Below are positions 1 through 9,393 of a DNA stretch of 64,000 bases, one piece after another; position 1 is the stretch's first letter; each line of letters opens with the position of its first letter. The position numbers were made by a program, and so were the translations under genes. The DNA is from a virus. The stretch lies in IMG/VR virus record IMGVR_UViG_3300034284_002638, positions 1-64,000 of that record; one strand, written 5' to 3'. Under the pieces are notes generated by a model that had not been told where the DNA came from, did no database searches, and was given only the letters and a program-made list of their open reading frames with translations.

Positions 1-100
1 AACAGTAACCGACTCCAAGCGTGTAGCCTCCATCTAGACTAACCAACGAATCCCAGTCAGAAGAAGAAAGCCACTCTTGAGAAGGTTGCCTCTGCGTCAT
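1..100 (-). CDS. Partial CDS (5' end only), unknown
   Basis: Only the first 33 codons lie inside the window; the gene runs off the left edge. The visible N-terminus begins MTQRQPSQEWLSS and shows no recognisable domain. Its ATG overlaps the stop of the upstream glycosyltransferase-like gene as ATGA, which suggests translational coupling and membership of the same surface-glycan cluster. No function can be given. Confidence 0.6.
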   Translation of the reverse strand, partial: MTQRQPSQEWLSSSDWDSLVSLDGGYTLGVGYC

Positions 101-1293
101 TTTGATTCCTTGACTAGGGACATCTCCGTAATGCACAGTTCTTTTGTGGAATCACCTTGGTTGTGACAAACAATGTCTATTCTTTTTAAAACACAAGAAT
201 CAATGTCTTCTTTGAAAAAATCCTTAAGTCTAAAGCATAAATTTGAAACATAATTTCCCTTCAAATCAAACAAGACTCTTTTTGACTCTAGTGTGCGTCC
301 ATTTGTATCTATAATTAGTGAAAATTCCGTTGGTGTTGGGTCTCCTTTGTAAAAAGCTCCCAAATTAAATGAATCATCGGAGCCCATATTTATGTCGCAC
401 CTTATGGAAGAGATGGCATAAAAGCATTTTTCCAATATGCTCAAAGACAAATATTTGATCCCATTTGACTCCTTTGCGATTAACTTCTTGAATTTGGAAT
501 TTATACTGAACGAGTCGTTGTAATAGGCAAACGGATAGTTTCCCGCACCAAAGAAAACAAACTTGTCGCCAGAAGGGGCCGGATATTTCGGAAAAGGCAA
601 AATAATTTCGCACCTTTGAATAAGGTCATTTCTTCTTTCTATAAAATTCATCCTTGTGGAAATTTTCCCTTCCAAAGCGGCCGGAAGCTCTATATATCCG
701 TTCTTATCCGGGATCGGAAGAACAAGAGGCATTTTCCCCGACAGATGGGAAACTATGTAACTAAAGACTATGTCTTCCCCATTGAGGTTGGTATATACAT
801 CATAAAAAACAACATCGGAAAACTTGGCATACTCTGAGGCGTACAGCCTGTCGAAACAGGTGCTTCTGGTGAGCGCTATGGGAACTTCTGTGGGCTCGGA
901 AACATCCTCCACTCTTCCCGGGCCGGGCGCACGAGTATATCCACCTCCTTGTGGAATTCTGCCTTCGTATGTGTATATCCTTGTATGATCAATCTCAAAA
1001 TTTCTAATAAGATTTTGAATGTTGGGCTCCGACAGCAGAAGGTCGTCGTCGTGGACTATTACACACCTGTTCTTGGCGAGAATGGATCCTACAAATCTTG
1101 AATCAAGTCCGAAGTCCGCGTTGCAATTCAGAACCTTTACCTTGCTAAGCCCCAAGTCAGAAATAAAAAGATGCTTATTGTTGTTCCAAACTATTATCTC
1201 GCCAATCGAATTGTAGGTTTCGTACGATTCAATTATTTTGCTCACATTTTCTGGTCTGGTCCAAGACATCATCACAACAGAACATTTCGTCAT
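97..1293 (-). CDS. Glycosyltransferase-like protein (GT-A type)
   Basis: A 398-aa protein whose first ~100 residues look like a GT-A nucleotide-sugar transferase: an opening beta-strand running into WTRP (11-14), WNNN (36-39), and an acidic HDDD (81-84) where the metal-binding DxD is expected. This pattern resembles GT2 and exostosin-type GT64 domains. The C-terminal 200 residues are not recognised and may be an acceptor-binding or carbohydrate-related domain. The first ATG overlaps the upstream gene by 65 nt; Met8 or Met9 would reduce this. It sits in a run of glycosyltransferases, so a role in modifying host surface glycans, virion glycans or DNA is inferred, but the acceptor is unknown. 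Confidence 0.7.
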   Translation of the reverse strand: MTKCSVVMMSWTRPENVSKIIESYETYNSIGEIIVWNNNKHLFISDLGLSKVKVLNCNADFGLDSRFVGSILAKNRCVIVHDDDLLLSEPNIQNLIRNFEIDHTRIYTYEGRIPQGGGYTRAPGPGRVEDVSEPTEVPIALTRSTCFDRLYASEYAKFSDVVFYDVYTNLNGEDIVFSYIVSHLSGKMPLVLPIPDKNGYIELPAALEGKISTRMNFIERRNDLIQRCEIILPFPKYPAPSGDKFVFFGAGNYPFAYYNDSFSINSKFKKLIAKESNGIKYLSLSILEKCFYAISSIRCDINMGSDDSFNLGAFYKGDPTPTEFSLIIDTNGRTLESKRVLFDLKGNYVSNLCFRLKDFFKEDIDSCVLKRIDIVCHNQGDSTKELCITEMSLVKESK

Positions 1294-2065
1294 TGATCAA
1301 CTCCTTAAAAATGGGACAGTCCACGGCCCATGGCTTAAAAGGACCCCAGTAGTGAATTATCTTAACGGGATCTCCTTCGTGGTTAACCGCCCTCCAGCCC
1401 AAGGGCCCTTTAAATGCCCTAACGCGTTCCGCACAAGTATTGTAGTGGACGCCGAACTTTTCGTGCCTGTATTGGTACCCTATGCTGTCGAAATAGGACT
1501 TCAAAACCGACTGGTCAGTTCCGGGTATATAAGCCCCGTTTTCCTTGAATCGGCAATTAAATCCGCACTTGAACGCATGACCCAGCAGTTTGTCCCAGTT
1601 GATCAATAATTTTGATGGGTCGTTGACCATGAAGACCCCTGAGTTTATGAACGGGGGGAAGCCAACGGTATGGCCTTCTATATCGGGTTCGTGGTCTATG
1701 AATATCGCCGGCTTTTCATGAAAAAGGGGCTCAATTTCTTGTATGGAGTCTACCATAATCGCATCGGCATCCATAAAAATAAATGGAAAGTCCAAGTTGC
1801 ATATTACATAGAGCTTGTAGGTCAGATTGTAGCCTTCGCTGTGCGTGCCGCAAATGGGAAAGAAAATGCCCCTAGTGTCCTTGAGTCCGTCCCTAACGCA
1901 AAACCTAAATCTTGAATCTTCCCCCACGAATGATTCTAAGGCTTTACTCGGAGGCTTTTTTGAAAATATGAAGCACGAGTCTCTGCGTAAGAGGTGAGTC
2001 TTGGCTTGTTTGATCCAGTTGCAGCACATGGCCAAATATTTTTTGTCAGAAATATCGTAGTTCAT
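1229..2065 (-). CDS. GT8-like glycosyltransferase
   Basis: A 278-aa protein with hallmarks of family 8 glycosyltransferases: a DAD metal-binding motif (99-101) after a hydrophobic strand, NSGVFMVN (141-148), and HYWGPFKPW (238-246), which matches the GT8 H-x-G-x-x-K-P-W signature. These enzymes move a sugar from a UDP-sugar with retention. The ATG chosen gives MNYDIS at the N-terminus; an upstream in-frame extension would run into the preceding gene and looks non-coding. It lies between two other glycosyltransferase genes, so the three may act in sequence on one glycan. Confidence 0.8.
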   Translation of the reverse strand: MNYDISDKKYLAMCCNWIKQAKTHLLRRDSCFIFSKKPPSKALESFVGEDSRFRFCVRDGLKDTRGIFFPICGTHSEGYNLTYKLYVICNLDFPFIFMDADAIMVDSIQEIEPLFHEKPAIFIDHEPDIEGHTVGFPPFINSGVFMVNDPSKLLINWDKLLGHAFKCGFNCRFKENGAYIPGTDQSVLKSYFDSIGYQYRHEKFGVHYNTCAERVRAFKGPLGWRAVNHEGDPVKIIHYWGPFKPWAVDCPIFKELINDEMFCCDDVLDQTRKCEQNN

Positions 2066-2085
2066 CACGGTGACTAAATTCAAAA

Positions 2086-4950
2086 TCAACCTCCTTCCGA
2101 GGAAGTGAATCCCTTGTGGAAAAGAACGGATTCGGGATAGAGAGCAGAAAGGTCTTCGGGAGAAAGGCTCTTTAGTCTGATAAATTTTTCGGCGTCCGGG
2201 TTTTTGTCCGGGTTCACACACCACCAGACCGGGTAGAAGTACTTATGGCTTGCGGTCTCCGTGAGAGAAAGTTCGTCCAAAACGCCTTGTACGAAGTCGG
2301 GGCCAGTGGAGGCAACTACGCCATGCCTGCGGCGTTCTGCGTATGACTTTCTCAGTCTTCCAATTAGAAAAGCTACTATTGGATTGGCTATGGAGGCCCC
2401 AAAAACACCATTAGCGCAACGAGTCGTATCCTTGTCCAGATATCCCTTGCCTATGGTCAACCCCGCCTTTTCATAGGCTATCATTATTCCATTCTTGCTA
2501 GGTACCGAATTCAAAGGCTTGGTTCCCAACCAAACGCAGTCCGAGTCAACATAAAAACCTCCGAACCTGTTCAATATCTCAAGCCTGGCTATGTCGGACT
2601 TGCAGTCATACTCTTTCTCAGATTTGAAGATGTCATCGTTTATCATACCAAGAGACCTAAGTCTTTTTTCGTTCCATAGTATATACCTTGACCCAGGGTT
2701 CTTGCCTATATAGTCCTCCGAGAAGGTCGCCATCATTTCTTTTATCTTTTTAGGCACTTCTCCAAACCATATCTGGTGTATGATGGGAGGTATGGTCCAC
2801 CTAAAGTCCTTAAAATAACTCAATGAAAATGACATGAACTGCTGCAAGTCCATTGAAGAAATCTTGCGATCCATGCCCTCAAGAATGTAAACCTCCATGG
2901 CGCTGAGTGGATCATCAAATTTGGGATAAGGAGTCATCCAGCTTGGACTTTCGTGCTTGTTTCTTTCCGGAACAAAGAAAACTTCTGAAAAGTCACCGGT
3001 CGTTCCAGACTTAATGCCGGGAATATCAAACTGGACTCTCTTCCTGACTTTATAGAAGGCCTTGTCCCTGGCCCCGTAGACCAAACTCTTCAGATATGTG
3101 GCGTCATCGGACATCTTCAGGTGATCGGGTATGTTGTGGCATATAATTGCATGATCTATCCTCTTGATCTTTCCTAGCTTGAACGCAACTTGCGTGAACT
3201 CATCATCGCAGTAATATCCAATATAATCTTGATTATAAACATGTCCAAATCTTAGGTAGTAAGACTTGCCCATTACGGAAAGGGTGGCCGTTCGCTGGTT
3301 GCCGTCGCAAGTCTCAAACCAAAGTGCGCCATCCGTATCGGGGAAATAAAAACCCATGCAGTCCAATATAATCTGATCGTAGTCTTTTTCAACGGCGATC
3401 ATGTCGTCCGAAGCGGCCACCAAAACATCAAAATCAAAATTTTCAATATCGGCGTTATACGCCTCTATCTTGGACTTATGATCTCCAAAGAAAACCTTTA
3501 TGTTTTGATATTTGGATTTTAGCCCATTGACTACCTCTTCGGTCATGACATCGTCGTCTATGTTGCATGTTATGCAAAAAAACACGACATTGTTTCCGGA
3601 CATTTTTTCAACAAACGAATCCAAGCACTTGCACAACAACTCTGGGCGTCCTAGTGTTGATATCTTTATTAGGATCTGACACCTTGTCTTGAGGTTTTCC
3701 GAGGAGTTTTGAGGCCTTATGGATTCAAGTACGCTTGAAAATGATTCAAAATTAAGTTTGCCGGCCACATCCAAATTGCAGAGATCGTAGGTGGGTTCAT
3801 GCTCGGTATGGATGAGCTGGTTCATAATCCTGAGTTTCCTTTTGCACGAAGAGCCGTACAGAGCAGAAACCGCATCGTCCCAGTATGGAGCCCCAATAAG
3901 AAGATCGGGCATTCGGCACTTTTGCAGAAGGCTTTTTCTTATGGCTATGCCGTCTATTCCCTTTTCTACCGACCCCTTATATCTCCCGTGCGAATCAACC
4001 TCCTGCCTTTGGAATTCAATATAGTCTCCATCAAATTCTCTTATGTCATTGTAGACGGTGTCCGCTATCCTGCAGTCGGAATTGCAATAAAAAACCCAGC
4101 CGTCACCGTGCAAATACTGCGTTGATATGTTGAATATGTCGTTGAGAAAAGGAAAGTCCTTGGAGTGTCCGAGCGACTTCGCATCCCTTCCCAGTCGCTC
4201 AGAAAAAATACCCTCGCGAAGCAAACAGTCACCCGAGTGGAAGTTGACAAGAATAACGCCCTTTCCTTGAGCGGCGGAAACATACGAGTCAACGGATTCA
4301 AGCTGCTCGCGATACAAGCGACTATTCTCGTCCACGCAGGCATAATTGAATGCATGGACAATTCCGCTTTTGGCCCTATTTGCAAACAAACGGTCGCAGT
4401 ACAATTTCACTGCGACGAGATCCAGAGCCTTGCCTTCTGTTTTGAATCCAGCGGAATCAAAATCCAGCCACCAATCTTCAAAGTTCTCGCCGAAACGAAC
4501 TAATCCAAAAGGATTGCCGGGCGTCAAAAAATCGGAATTTACGATGACAGCCGAGCTGCCCGGGGAAACTTTCGTGGTCTTTGCGGAAGAATTGACCGTT
4601 ATATTTCTTTTTTCTATGAAACTCCTAGTCAAATGCTCGTCCAGATGGATGCGCTGCGAAAAAGGGATGATAACTTGATCCGAAAAAGAAACCAAATCGT
4701 TGATGAACTTGAAGTTGAAGAATGTGTCCGGATCAAGAAACATCACGAATTTACTGTCTATATTCAATTCGGAAATTCTAACAGCCTCAGCAAATTCGTT
4801 CGTGTACTGAACATCATTGAATGAGGCGATAAATGTTTTGTTTTGTTGCCCGAAAGCGTCATTAAGCCTTGCGCACAGGAAGTCCAGATTCCTCCTCCTC
4901 TTGTGCGAAGGAGAACCGGAGAGAGGAATTATGGTAGTCAAAAAATTCAT
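2086..4950 (-). CDS. Multidomain glycosyltransferase (3-4 GT modules)
   Basis: A 954-aa protein that appears to be several glycosyltransferase units in tandem. Residues 1-~200 form a GT-A-like unit with a DPDTFF acidic motif; the next ~200 contain a second acidic strand motif (CNSDCRI). From about residue 425 there is a GT2-like start (ILIKISTLGRPELL). From about residue 720 comes a GT32 'sugar-binding region containing DXD' domain: PPIIHQIWFG, CKSDIARLEIL, and GGFYVDSDC at ~800. Several catalytic units in one chain suggest stepwise synthesis of an oligosaccharide. The ATG overlaps the stop of the upstream secreted-protein gene by 4 nt. Donor and acceptor cannot be read from the sequence. Confidence 0.8.
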   Translation of the reverse strand: MNFLTTIIPLSGSPSHKRRRNLDFLCARLNDAFGQQNKTFIASFNDVQYTNEFAEAVRISELNIDSKFVMFLDPDTFFNFKFINDLVSFSDQVIIPFSQRIHLDEHLTRSFIEKRNITVNSSAKTTKVSPGSSAVIVNSDFLTPGNPFGLVRFGENFEDWWLDFDSAGFKTEGKALDLVAVKLYCDRLFANRAKSGIVHAFNYACVDENSRLYREQLESVDSYVSAAQGKGVILVNFHSGDCLLREGIFSERLGRDAKSLGHSKDFPFLNDIFNISTQYLHGDGWVFYCNSDCRIADTVYNDIREFDGDYIEFQRQEVDSHGRYKGSVEKGIDGIAIRKSLLQKCRMPDLLIGAPYWDDAVSALYGSSCKRKLRIMNQLIHTEHEPTYDLCNLDVAGKLNFESFSSVLESIRPQNSSENLKTRCQILIKISTLGRPELLCKCLDSFVEKMSGNNVVFFCITCNIDDDVMTEEVVNGLKSKYQNIKVFFGDHKSKIEAYNADIENFDFDVLVAASDDMIAVEKDYDQIILDCMGFYFPDTDGALWFETCDGNQRTATLSVMGKSYYLRFGHVYNQDYIGYYCDDEFTQVAFKLGKIKRIDHAIICHNIPDHLKMSDDATYLKSLVYGARDKAFYKVRKRVQFDIPGIKSGTTGDFSEVFFVPERNKHESPSWMTPYPKFDDPLSAMEVYILEGMDRKISSMDLQQFMSFSLSYFKDFRWTIPPIIHQIWFGEVPKKIKEMMATFSEDYIGKNPGSRYILWNEKRLRSLGMINDDIFKSEKEYDCKSDIARLEILNRFGGFYVDSDCVWLGTKPLNSVPSKNGIMIAYEKAGLTIGKGYLDKDTTRCANGVFGASIANPIVAFLIGRLRKSYAERRRHGVVASTGPDFVQGVLDELSLTETASHKYFYPVWWCVNPDKNPDAEKFIRLKSLSPEDLSALYPESVLFHKGFTSSEGG

Positions 4951-5519
4951 GGATTCACCGAAGGCGAATAAATTAAAACGGGTGGCGAAGTTTGAAGCCT
5001 CGCCTTTTGACGCACCAATTCCTTGAATCCCTCAAGCGTTATCCGAGGGCCGGCGAAAAACGAAACCTTCCTGGCGTCTTCGGGAACACCCATTAAAGAT
5101 CTATATTCGCTGCAATGGGAGTAGCATATGACCCCGTGGATCTCCTTGGGGCTTGAAACTAAAAACTCTTGAACCACATATCCGTCCTGGCGGTACTCCT
5201 GGTACGAGCCGTCAAGCACAATTGCAGACCCTTTTGCGATAACCCTCCTTTGAGGCGAACTTTCATTCATTTTCAAATAGCAAAGATCGGTACAATTTAG
5301 CCAAGAAGAAATATAAATCCCGTATCCGATATGACCCCTTGTCTCGGCGGAGGGTCGGGATGTCTTGCCTATTTCCGCATAAATCGTGTTGGCTCCCACC
5401 GTCAAATCGGAATTTAAAATGAGTTCAAAACTACCCATCTCCGAGATGTCTTCAGCAAACGATTGAAGGGAGGCCAAAAGCAAGGGAGCCAAAAGAAAGC
5501 AAGTAGATAGACGAGTCAA
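4947..5519 (-). CDS. Secreted protein with signal peptide, unknown
   Basis: A 190-aa protein. A TTG start is preferred because a strong GGAGG lies five bases upstream and overlaps the stop of the preceding gene. It yields an N-terminus MTRLSTCFLLAPLLLASLQS followed by FAED, a clear Sec signal peptide with an A-x-A-like cleavage region. The mature part has four paired cysteines (two CxxxC groups), suggesting disulphides in the periplasm or outside the cell. A longer form from an ATG upstream is possible but would bury the signal. No family is recognised. Confidence 0.65.
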   Translation of the reverse strand: MTRLSTCFLLAPLLLASLQSFAEDISEMGSFELILNSDLTVGANTIYAEIGKTSRPSAETRGHIGYGIYISSWLNCTDLCYLKMNESSPQRRVIAKGSAIVLDGSYQEYRQDGYVVQEFLVSSPKEIHGVICYSHCSEYRSLMGVPEDARKVSFFAGPRITLEGFKELVRQKARLQTSPPVLIYSPSVNP

Positions 5520-5521
5520 TT

Positions 5522-5728
5522 TCACCTCCCCTTCTGAGAAGATTTCCATTCCTCCCACTTTGAATTGGCCGCGGCGACCCTGGATTCCAATTCCTTTTTC
5601 TTGGCCTTGTATTCATCGAATTTGGCCTTGAAATCTTCCTCCAAAACCTTCTTCTCCTCGTGAACGGCCGCGATCACCTTGGAAAAAGATACAAACTCAT
5701 CAGAAAGCAAAAGATCAGCATCTGTCAT
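5522..5728 (-). CDS. Small coiled-coil protein
   Basis: A 68-aa protein. The internal ATG giving MTDADLLLSDEF is chosen because GGAGGTTAATAAA precedes it; the ATG 15 bases upstream lacks such a site. Residues 25-60 are almost wholly Lys, Glu and Ala in heptad-like order (EEDFKAKFDEYKAKKKELE), so a long helix or coiled coil is expected. It ends with its stop inside the ribosome binding site of the secreted-protein gene. Function unknown; small phage chaperone-like or structural helpers often look like this. Confidence 0.7.
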   Translation of the reverse strand: MTDADLLLSDEFVSFSKVIAAVHEEKKVLEEDFKAKFDEYKAKKKELESRVAAANSKWEEWKSSQKGR

Positions 5729-5749
5729 TTTATTAACCTCCAATATAAA

Positions 5750-6442
5750 TTAGTTCTTTTTCTTCTTCTTTCCTGATCGTATTTTTGCATAGTTTTCAAA
5801 TCCCTTTTCGCCAAATATCCCGTCGGCAAACCCGTAATAAACAGCCTCTTCTGGCATCAAGTACCAGTCGCCATTCTGGCGTATCTTCTGGTCTATGAAG
5901 GTCATGGCTCTTTTGATGCTGTACTTCCTTTCCTTGAAATAAGTGCCCATAACAGCACGCTCCGCAAAAATCTGGAGCATTCTCTTGCAATACTTCTCAT
6001 TCTGGTCTACGGCGCTCTTTACGGCCATGGTCGTGTCCTCAATGGTTAACGAACCATGGTGTATCATTATCTCGCAGTCAGGCATGAGAACCCGCTTGTC
6101 TGCTGCCTGAAAGACAACGCCACTCATGCTGCTCGCTTGGGCATAGCCAAGTATCGTCACAGACGCCTTGGACATCTGGATAGCGTTGAACATAGCCATT
6201 CCGTCGCTCCAGTTTCCACCTATGGTGTGCATGTGGACAAGAATGTTGGCCGAACCATGCATCTCCAGTATGTGCATGTTTTTCACGAACGAGGTGGCCA
6301 TCCTGTAGTCAACCCCGGGCTCCTCATCAGCATCCGCATATCCGTGCAAGTAAATCTCCCTGCTCAGGTGATTTATGTGATGCTCGTGAATCTCGCTTAT
6401 CAGCTGCTCGGCCGATATGTTTCGTTTGGCGATGGAATTCAT
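5750..6442 (-). CDS. clpP: ClpP-like serine protease
   Basis: A 230-aa protein of the ClpP/crotonase fold. It shows HTIGGNWSDGMAMFNAI (oxyanion region), a catalytic serine in QASSMSG (Ser105) and a catalytic histidine in MIHHGS (His128), then the C-terminal GFADGIFG typical of ClpP. ClpP forms a double heptameric chamber that degrades substrates fed by an AAA+ unfoldase. In phages, ClpP-like proteins often act as prohead or scaffold proteases or serve with host unfoldases; which applies here is not visible. It has a private upstream region after the SpoVR-operon terminator, and ends in a Lys-rich tail. Confidence 0.88.
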   Translation of the reverse strand: MNSIAKRNISAEQLISEIHEHHINHLSREIYLHGYADADEEPGVDYRMATSFVKNMHILEMHGSANILVHMHTIGGNWSDGMAMFNAIQMSKASVTILGYAQASSMSGVVFQAADKRVLMPDCEIMIHHGSLTIEDTTMAVKSAVDQNEKYCKRMLQIFAERAVMGTYFKERKYSIKRAMTFIDQKIRQNGDWYLMPEEAVYYGFADGIFGEKGFENYAKIRSGKKKKKN

Positions 6443-6508
6443 GATCTCCCGTGTTTAATCTAGTCAAAAACCACACGGGTATTTAGGCATTTGGAAAAAC
6501 AAAAAGGA

Positions 6509-6534
6509 AGGCCTTTTTCAATCAAAAAAGGCCT
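6509..6534 (-). terminator. Terminator hairpin downstream of spoVR operon
   Basis: A perfect 10-bp inverted repeat (AGGCCTTTTT and AAAAAGGCCT, 6-nt loop) lies between the spoVR stop and the clpP start, followed on the minus strand by T-rich sequence. A second short copy (AGGCC-AAAAA-AGGCCT) is closer to the spoVR stop. Together they look like a factor-independent terminator that insulates clpP from the PrkA-DUF444-SpoVR operon. Confidence 0.7.
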
Positions 6535-6554
6535 AAAAATAGGCCAAAAAAGGC

Positions 6555-9389
6555 CTAAAAAAAGCCGTCCTCGTAATCTTCCCGGGGAATCATATCCACC
6601 TTGCAGTCGTCGGATCGGCACCTGTAAATAAATTCATTGCCCTCCTTGTCTCTAGTGGCCAGATAGACATCGTTCTTCCAAAGTCGCCTCAAGGACTCCA
6701 GAACGGGACCCACATAAGAGTCGTGCAGGCCACGGCCGTGCCAATTGTGCTGGAGAAACATGATGCCCTTGTTTCTGTGGTTGGGATCCATGAGCCTGAT
6801 TTCGGGCAATCCGCCATTCATGTATCTGGCCACCAGTTTGGCCTTGATCTTGGTGGGATCCTTGCTCTCAATCTTATATTCCCCGTTCGGATACTTCTTC
6901 CACTCAAAAAATTCATACTTTTCGCAAAACTCGGGCGTGAAGAATTCCATGATGAGGGTTAAATCGTTGTATAGTTTCCTAACCTCAAAGACCTTGTCGT
7001 GACCCAGTCCGAGTTTTAGATCCCAATCTTGTTTCTTTTTTATATCGGGGCACTCTTCCCACTCGGTACCGAACTTGCCCTTGTCCCATCGCTCCTCTAT
7101 GTCGCACAGAAGATTAAATCCAAGCTTATAGGGGTTCATTGAATATTTGCCTCCAAGCACCCCCATCTTGTGCTTTGCGTACTCTATGATGCCCGAACTT
7201 TCGTGCTCTTGGCCGAGTCCGGCAAGTCCTTGTTTTGAAATAATATGATAGTCAACCCAGCTGTTGTGATTTATAAATCCATGGGCCGCATAGCGATGGG
7301 TGTCGTCAACAGTCATGTCATAGACTGTTCCTTGGCCGAATTTTATGGAAACAATTTCATCAGACCAATTTTCCCTCGTGAACCACAACCTGTCGTTGAT
7401 GTATTTGCCAAGGGAATCTTGCTTTCTTTTTAGGCCGAAACTTATCTGCTCCATGAATTTCTTGGCTTGAACGCCGCAAATACGAATTTGCCAAATGTGT
7501 GTTTTCTTTTCATCAGAGGCCTTGGCTTTCTTTCTTGAGGAAATTATCCCATAGTTGAGGAGAATGGTCTGGATCTGTTCTCCCATCTTTTCGCTGGAGG
7601 TGGACAAAATCACTCCGGCCTTGCCAGCATAGCCGTCACAATCAAAATAGGATCTAAGAAAGGCAGACACTACATTCTTGGGAGACCTCAATATACAATT
7701 GGGGACTGTCTTTTCTCTGGCGCAGACGCCCGTCTTTAATCCTATACTCTTCAAAAATTCTTGTAAGCTCTTGGAAGAACAAGAGACTCTCCACCTGCCA
7801 TTCTTTGAGCTCCCGTCCCACTTCCTCTTGCCAACCAGACCAAAAAGAGATCCCAAAAGATTTTCATACTCTTCAATCTGCTCTAGATCACCTGAAGTCA
7901 AACCAAAAGATCTACCGGATTCAGAAATATGACCATCGCCTATCATATAGCCCAGAAAACTAGCCAAACCTTCAGTGACCTCGGTCGGAATTGAGATTTT
8001 TTTGCGTCTTATGGTTTGAGTTTCTCCCAACCTTGAAACTTGCTCGTCAAAAATCTTACTCAACTCCACGACTTTAAGCCCGGCTTGTGCGTCAGTCTGC
8101 ATTCCCATTCGGTAATAGTTGCATTTCCAGTACTTGGAGCCAAGAATTTCTCGTATCTTTCTTGTGTCCAGCCTCTCTTCTTCCTTGTAATCCAGACCGA
8201 CCGGATCTTTAGGCCATACATTGGAACCACTTATCCTTACCTTGTCACCCTCATTTAGGTCTCTCATATGGATCCATTGACCCTCAGATTCCATAATTCT
8301 GTGGTTATCCGATCCTGTGATCTTATATCCCCTCCTTGTCTCTATCGTTACAGTTTTTCTTTCATTAAAAATGAACCAGTTGCTGACCTTTTTGTTGGAG
8401 TCGCCGTCCGAAACCAAGCATGAGATCTTCCCTTCAACAAGCTCTTTCGCTGTTATGATTCCATTGTCAGTACAAATCAAAGTATCGGGCCCGACACAAG
8501 CGTGTCCCTCATTTATAGTCTTTGTCATTCTCTGTGGGGCAAAGTACATGCTTTCCTCGTAGAGCATAGACACGATGTCGCTCTCCCAAGGCTTGAGAGG
8601 GGCGTTGTCCCTAATGAAGCCCATTATGTCCTTGGTGGAACCCACGAAGAGATCCAGATATTCGGCAGCTTCAATTTTTTCTATCTCCAACTGCTGTTTC
8701 TTGATCCACTCCTCCGTGTTCACATACTCGTCCATGTAGTCGTGGCCGTCCTCGACCTTGAGTCGCTTAGGATGGCGGTACTTTCGCTTGTCCCTCGGAA
8801 TGTTGTCCTTGTATTTCTTGGGCTGCCAAGCCTTGGAAGGATCTATCAAAGTCTCTATCCTGAGCACATGGTCTATAAACTCGGTGACCCTTTCCTTTCC
8901 CCAACGGCTCATGTACTTTTTGATCCTGGTGCCGTGGTTGGCCAACTCGTTCATCATGTTCTGGCTGGTCTGCGAGAAGTAGATGTTGTTTTTGAAAAAA
9001 TCAGCGTGGCCGAGTGCATGAGCGACTACAGTCACATTGTCAAGAAGGCTGTTCGAGTCTAGGCAATAAAGGTATACGGGGGTGCAATTCGTGACCATTT
9101 CGTATATCCTGTGCATGCCATGAAGATATCCGCGCTGGAGCTCCTCATACTCCATGCCCCATTTCCAATGAGGATACCTCACGGGAAAGCCGCCATAGGC
9201 TGCTATTTCGCTTATCTCGTCGTAGGTGAGCATTTCAACAACGGTCGGAGGGAAGTCACAGCCGAACTCGCTCACCTTTCTGAATATCTCGGGAAGGAGT
9301 CTCTTAAGTTCCTCGGGCATCGGCACGCCTGGAATCTTACTATTCCCCATCAATACTGGGGATCCCATCATGAATTTTCTGTTGTTCAT
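6555..9389 (-). CDS. spoVR: SpoVR family protein, intein-containing precursor
   Basis: A 944-aa precursor. Removing residues 298-709 (intein, listed separately) leaves a 532-aa SpoVR protein, close to the ~510 aa of E. coli YcgB. SpoVR features include PVRYPHWKWGMEY, the 'NCTPVYLYCL' strand, HALGHADFFKNN and MTKTINEGHA-SWVDYHI, where the intein sits in the most conserved active-site-like segment. SpoVR proteins work with PrkA kinase and a DUF444 protein; the three genes are adjacent here in that order of transcription (prkA first). The biochemical activity of SpoVR is unsettled; in enterobacteria the module is linked to stress and starvation responses. Its presence in a phage suggests manipulation of starved hosts. 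Confidence 0.92.
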   Translation of the reverse strand: MNNRKFMMGSPVLMGNSKIPGVPMPEELKRLLPEIFRKVSEFGCDFPPTVVEMLTYDEISEIAAYGGFPVRYPHWKWGMEYEELQRGYLHGMHRIYEMVTNCTPVYLYCLDSNSLLDNVTVVAHALGHADFFKNNIYFSQTSQNMMNELANHGTRIKKYMSRWGKERVTEFIDHVLRIETLIDPSKAWQPKKYKDNIPRDKRKYRHPKRLKVEDGHDYMDEYVNTEEWIKKQQLEIEKIEAAEYLDLFVGSTKDIMGFIRDNAPLKPWESDIVSMLYEESMYFAPQRMTKTINEGHACVGPDTLICTDNGIITAKELVEGKISCLVSDGDSNKKVSNWFIFNERKTVTIETRRGYKITGSDNHRIMESEGQWIHMRDLNEGDKVRISGSNVWPKDPVGLDYKEEERLDTRKIREILGSKYWKCNYYRMGMQTDAQAGLKVVELSKIFDEQVSRLGETQTIRRKKISIPTEVTEGLASFLGYMIGDGHISESGRSFGLTSGDLEQIEEYENLLGSLFGLVGKRKWDGSSKNGRWRVSCSSKSLQEFLKSIGLKTGVCAREKTVPNCILRSPKNVVSAFLRSYFDCDGYAGKAGVILSTSSEKMGEQIQTILLNYGIISSRKKAKASDEKKTHIWQIRICGVQAKKFMEQISFGLKRKQDSLGKYINDRLWFTRENWSDEIVSIKFGQGTVYDMTVDDTHRYAAHGFINHNSWVDYHIISKQGLAGLGQEHESSGIIEYAKHKMGVLGGKYSMNPYKLGFNLLCDIEERWDKGKFGTEWEECPDIKKKQDWDLKLGLGHDKVFEVRKLYNDLTLIMEFFTPEFCEKYEFFEWKKYPNGEYKIESKDPTKIKAKLVARYMNGGLPEIRLMDPNHRNKGIMFLQHNWHGRGLHDSYVGPVLESLRRLWKNDVYLATRDKEGNEFIYRCRSDDCKVDMIPREDYEDGFF
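7263..8498 (-). other. Intein with LAGLIDADG homing endonuclease (in SpoVR)
   Basis: A 412-residue in-frame insertion. Its first residue is Cys298 in GHA/CVGPDTLICTDNG (splicing block A), block B contains GSDNHRI near residue 360, and it ends with HGFINHN before Ser710, matching block G (HN followed by Ser at +1). Two LAGLIDADG-type helices are visible: FLGYMIGDGHI (~478) and FLRSYFDCDGYA (~577). So both self-splicing and homing endonuclease parts look intact. The nearby VYDMTVDDTHRY is the usual block F. Splicing would restore NEGHA-SWVDYH in SpoVR. Confidence 0.93.
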
Positions 9390-9393
9390 TATG

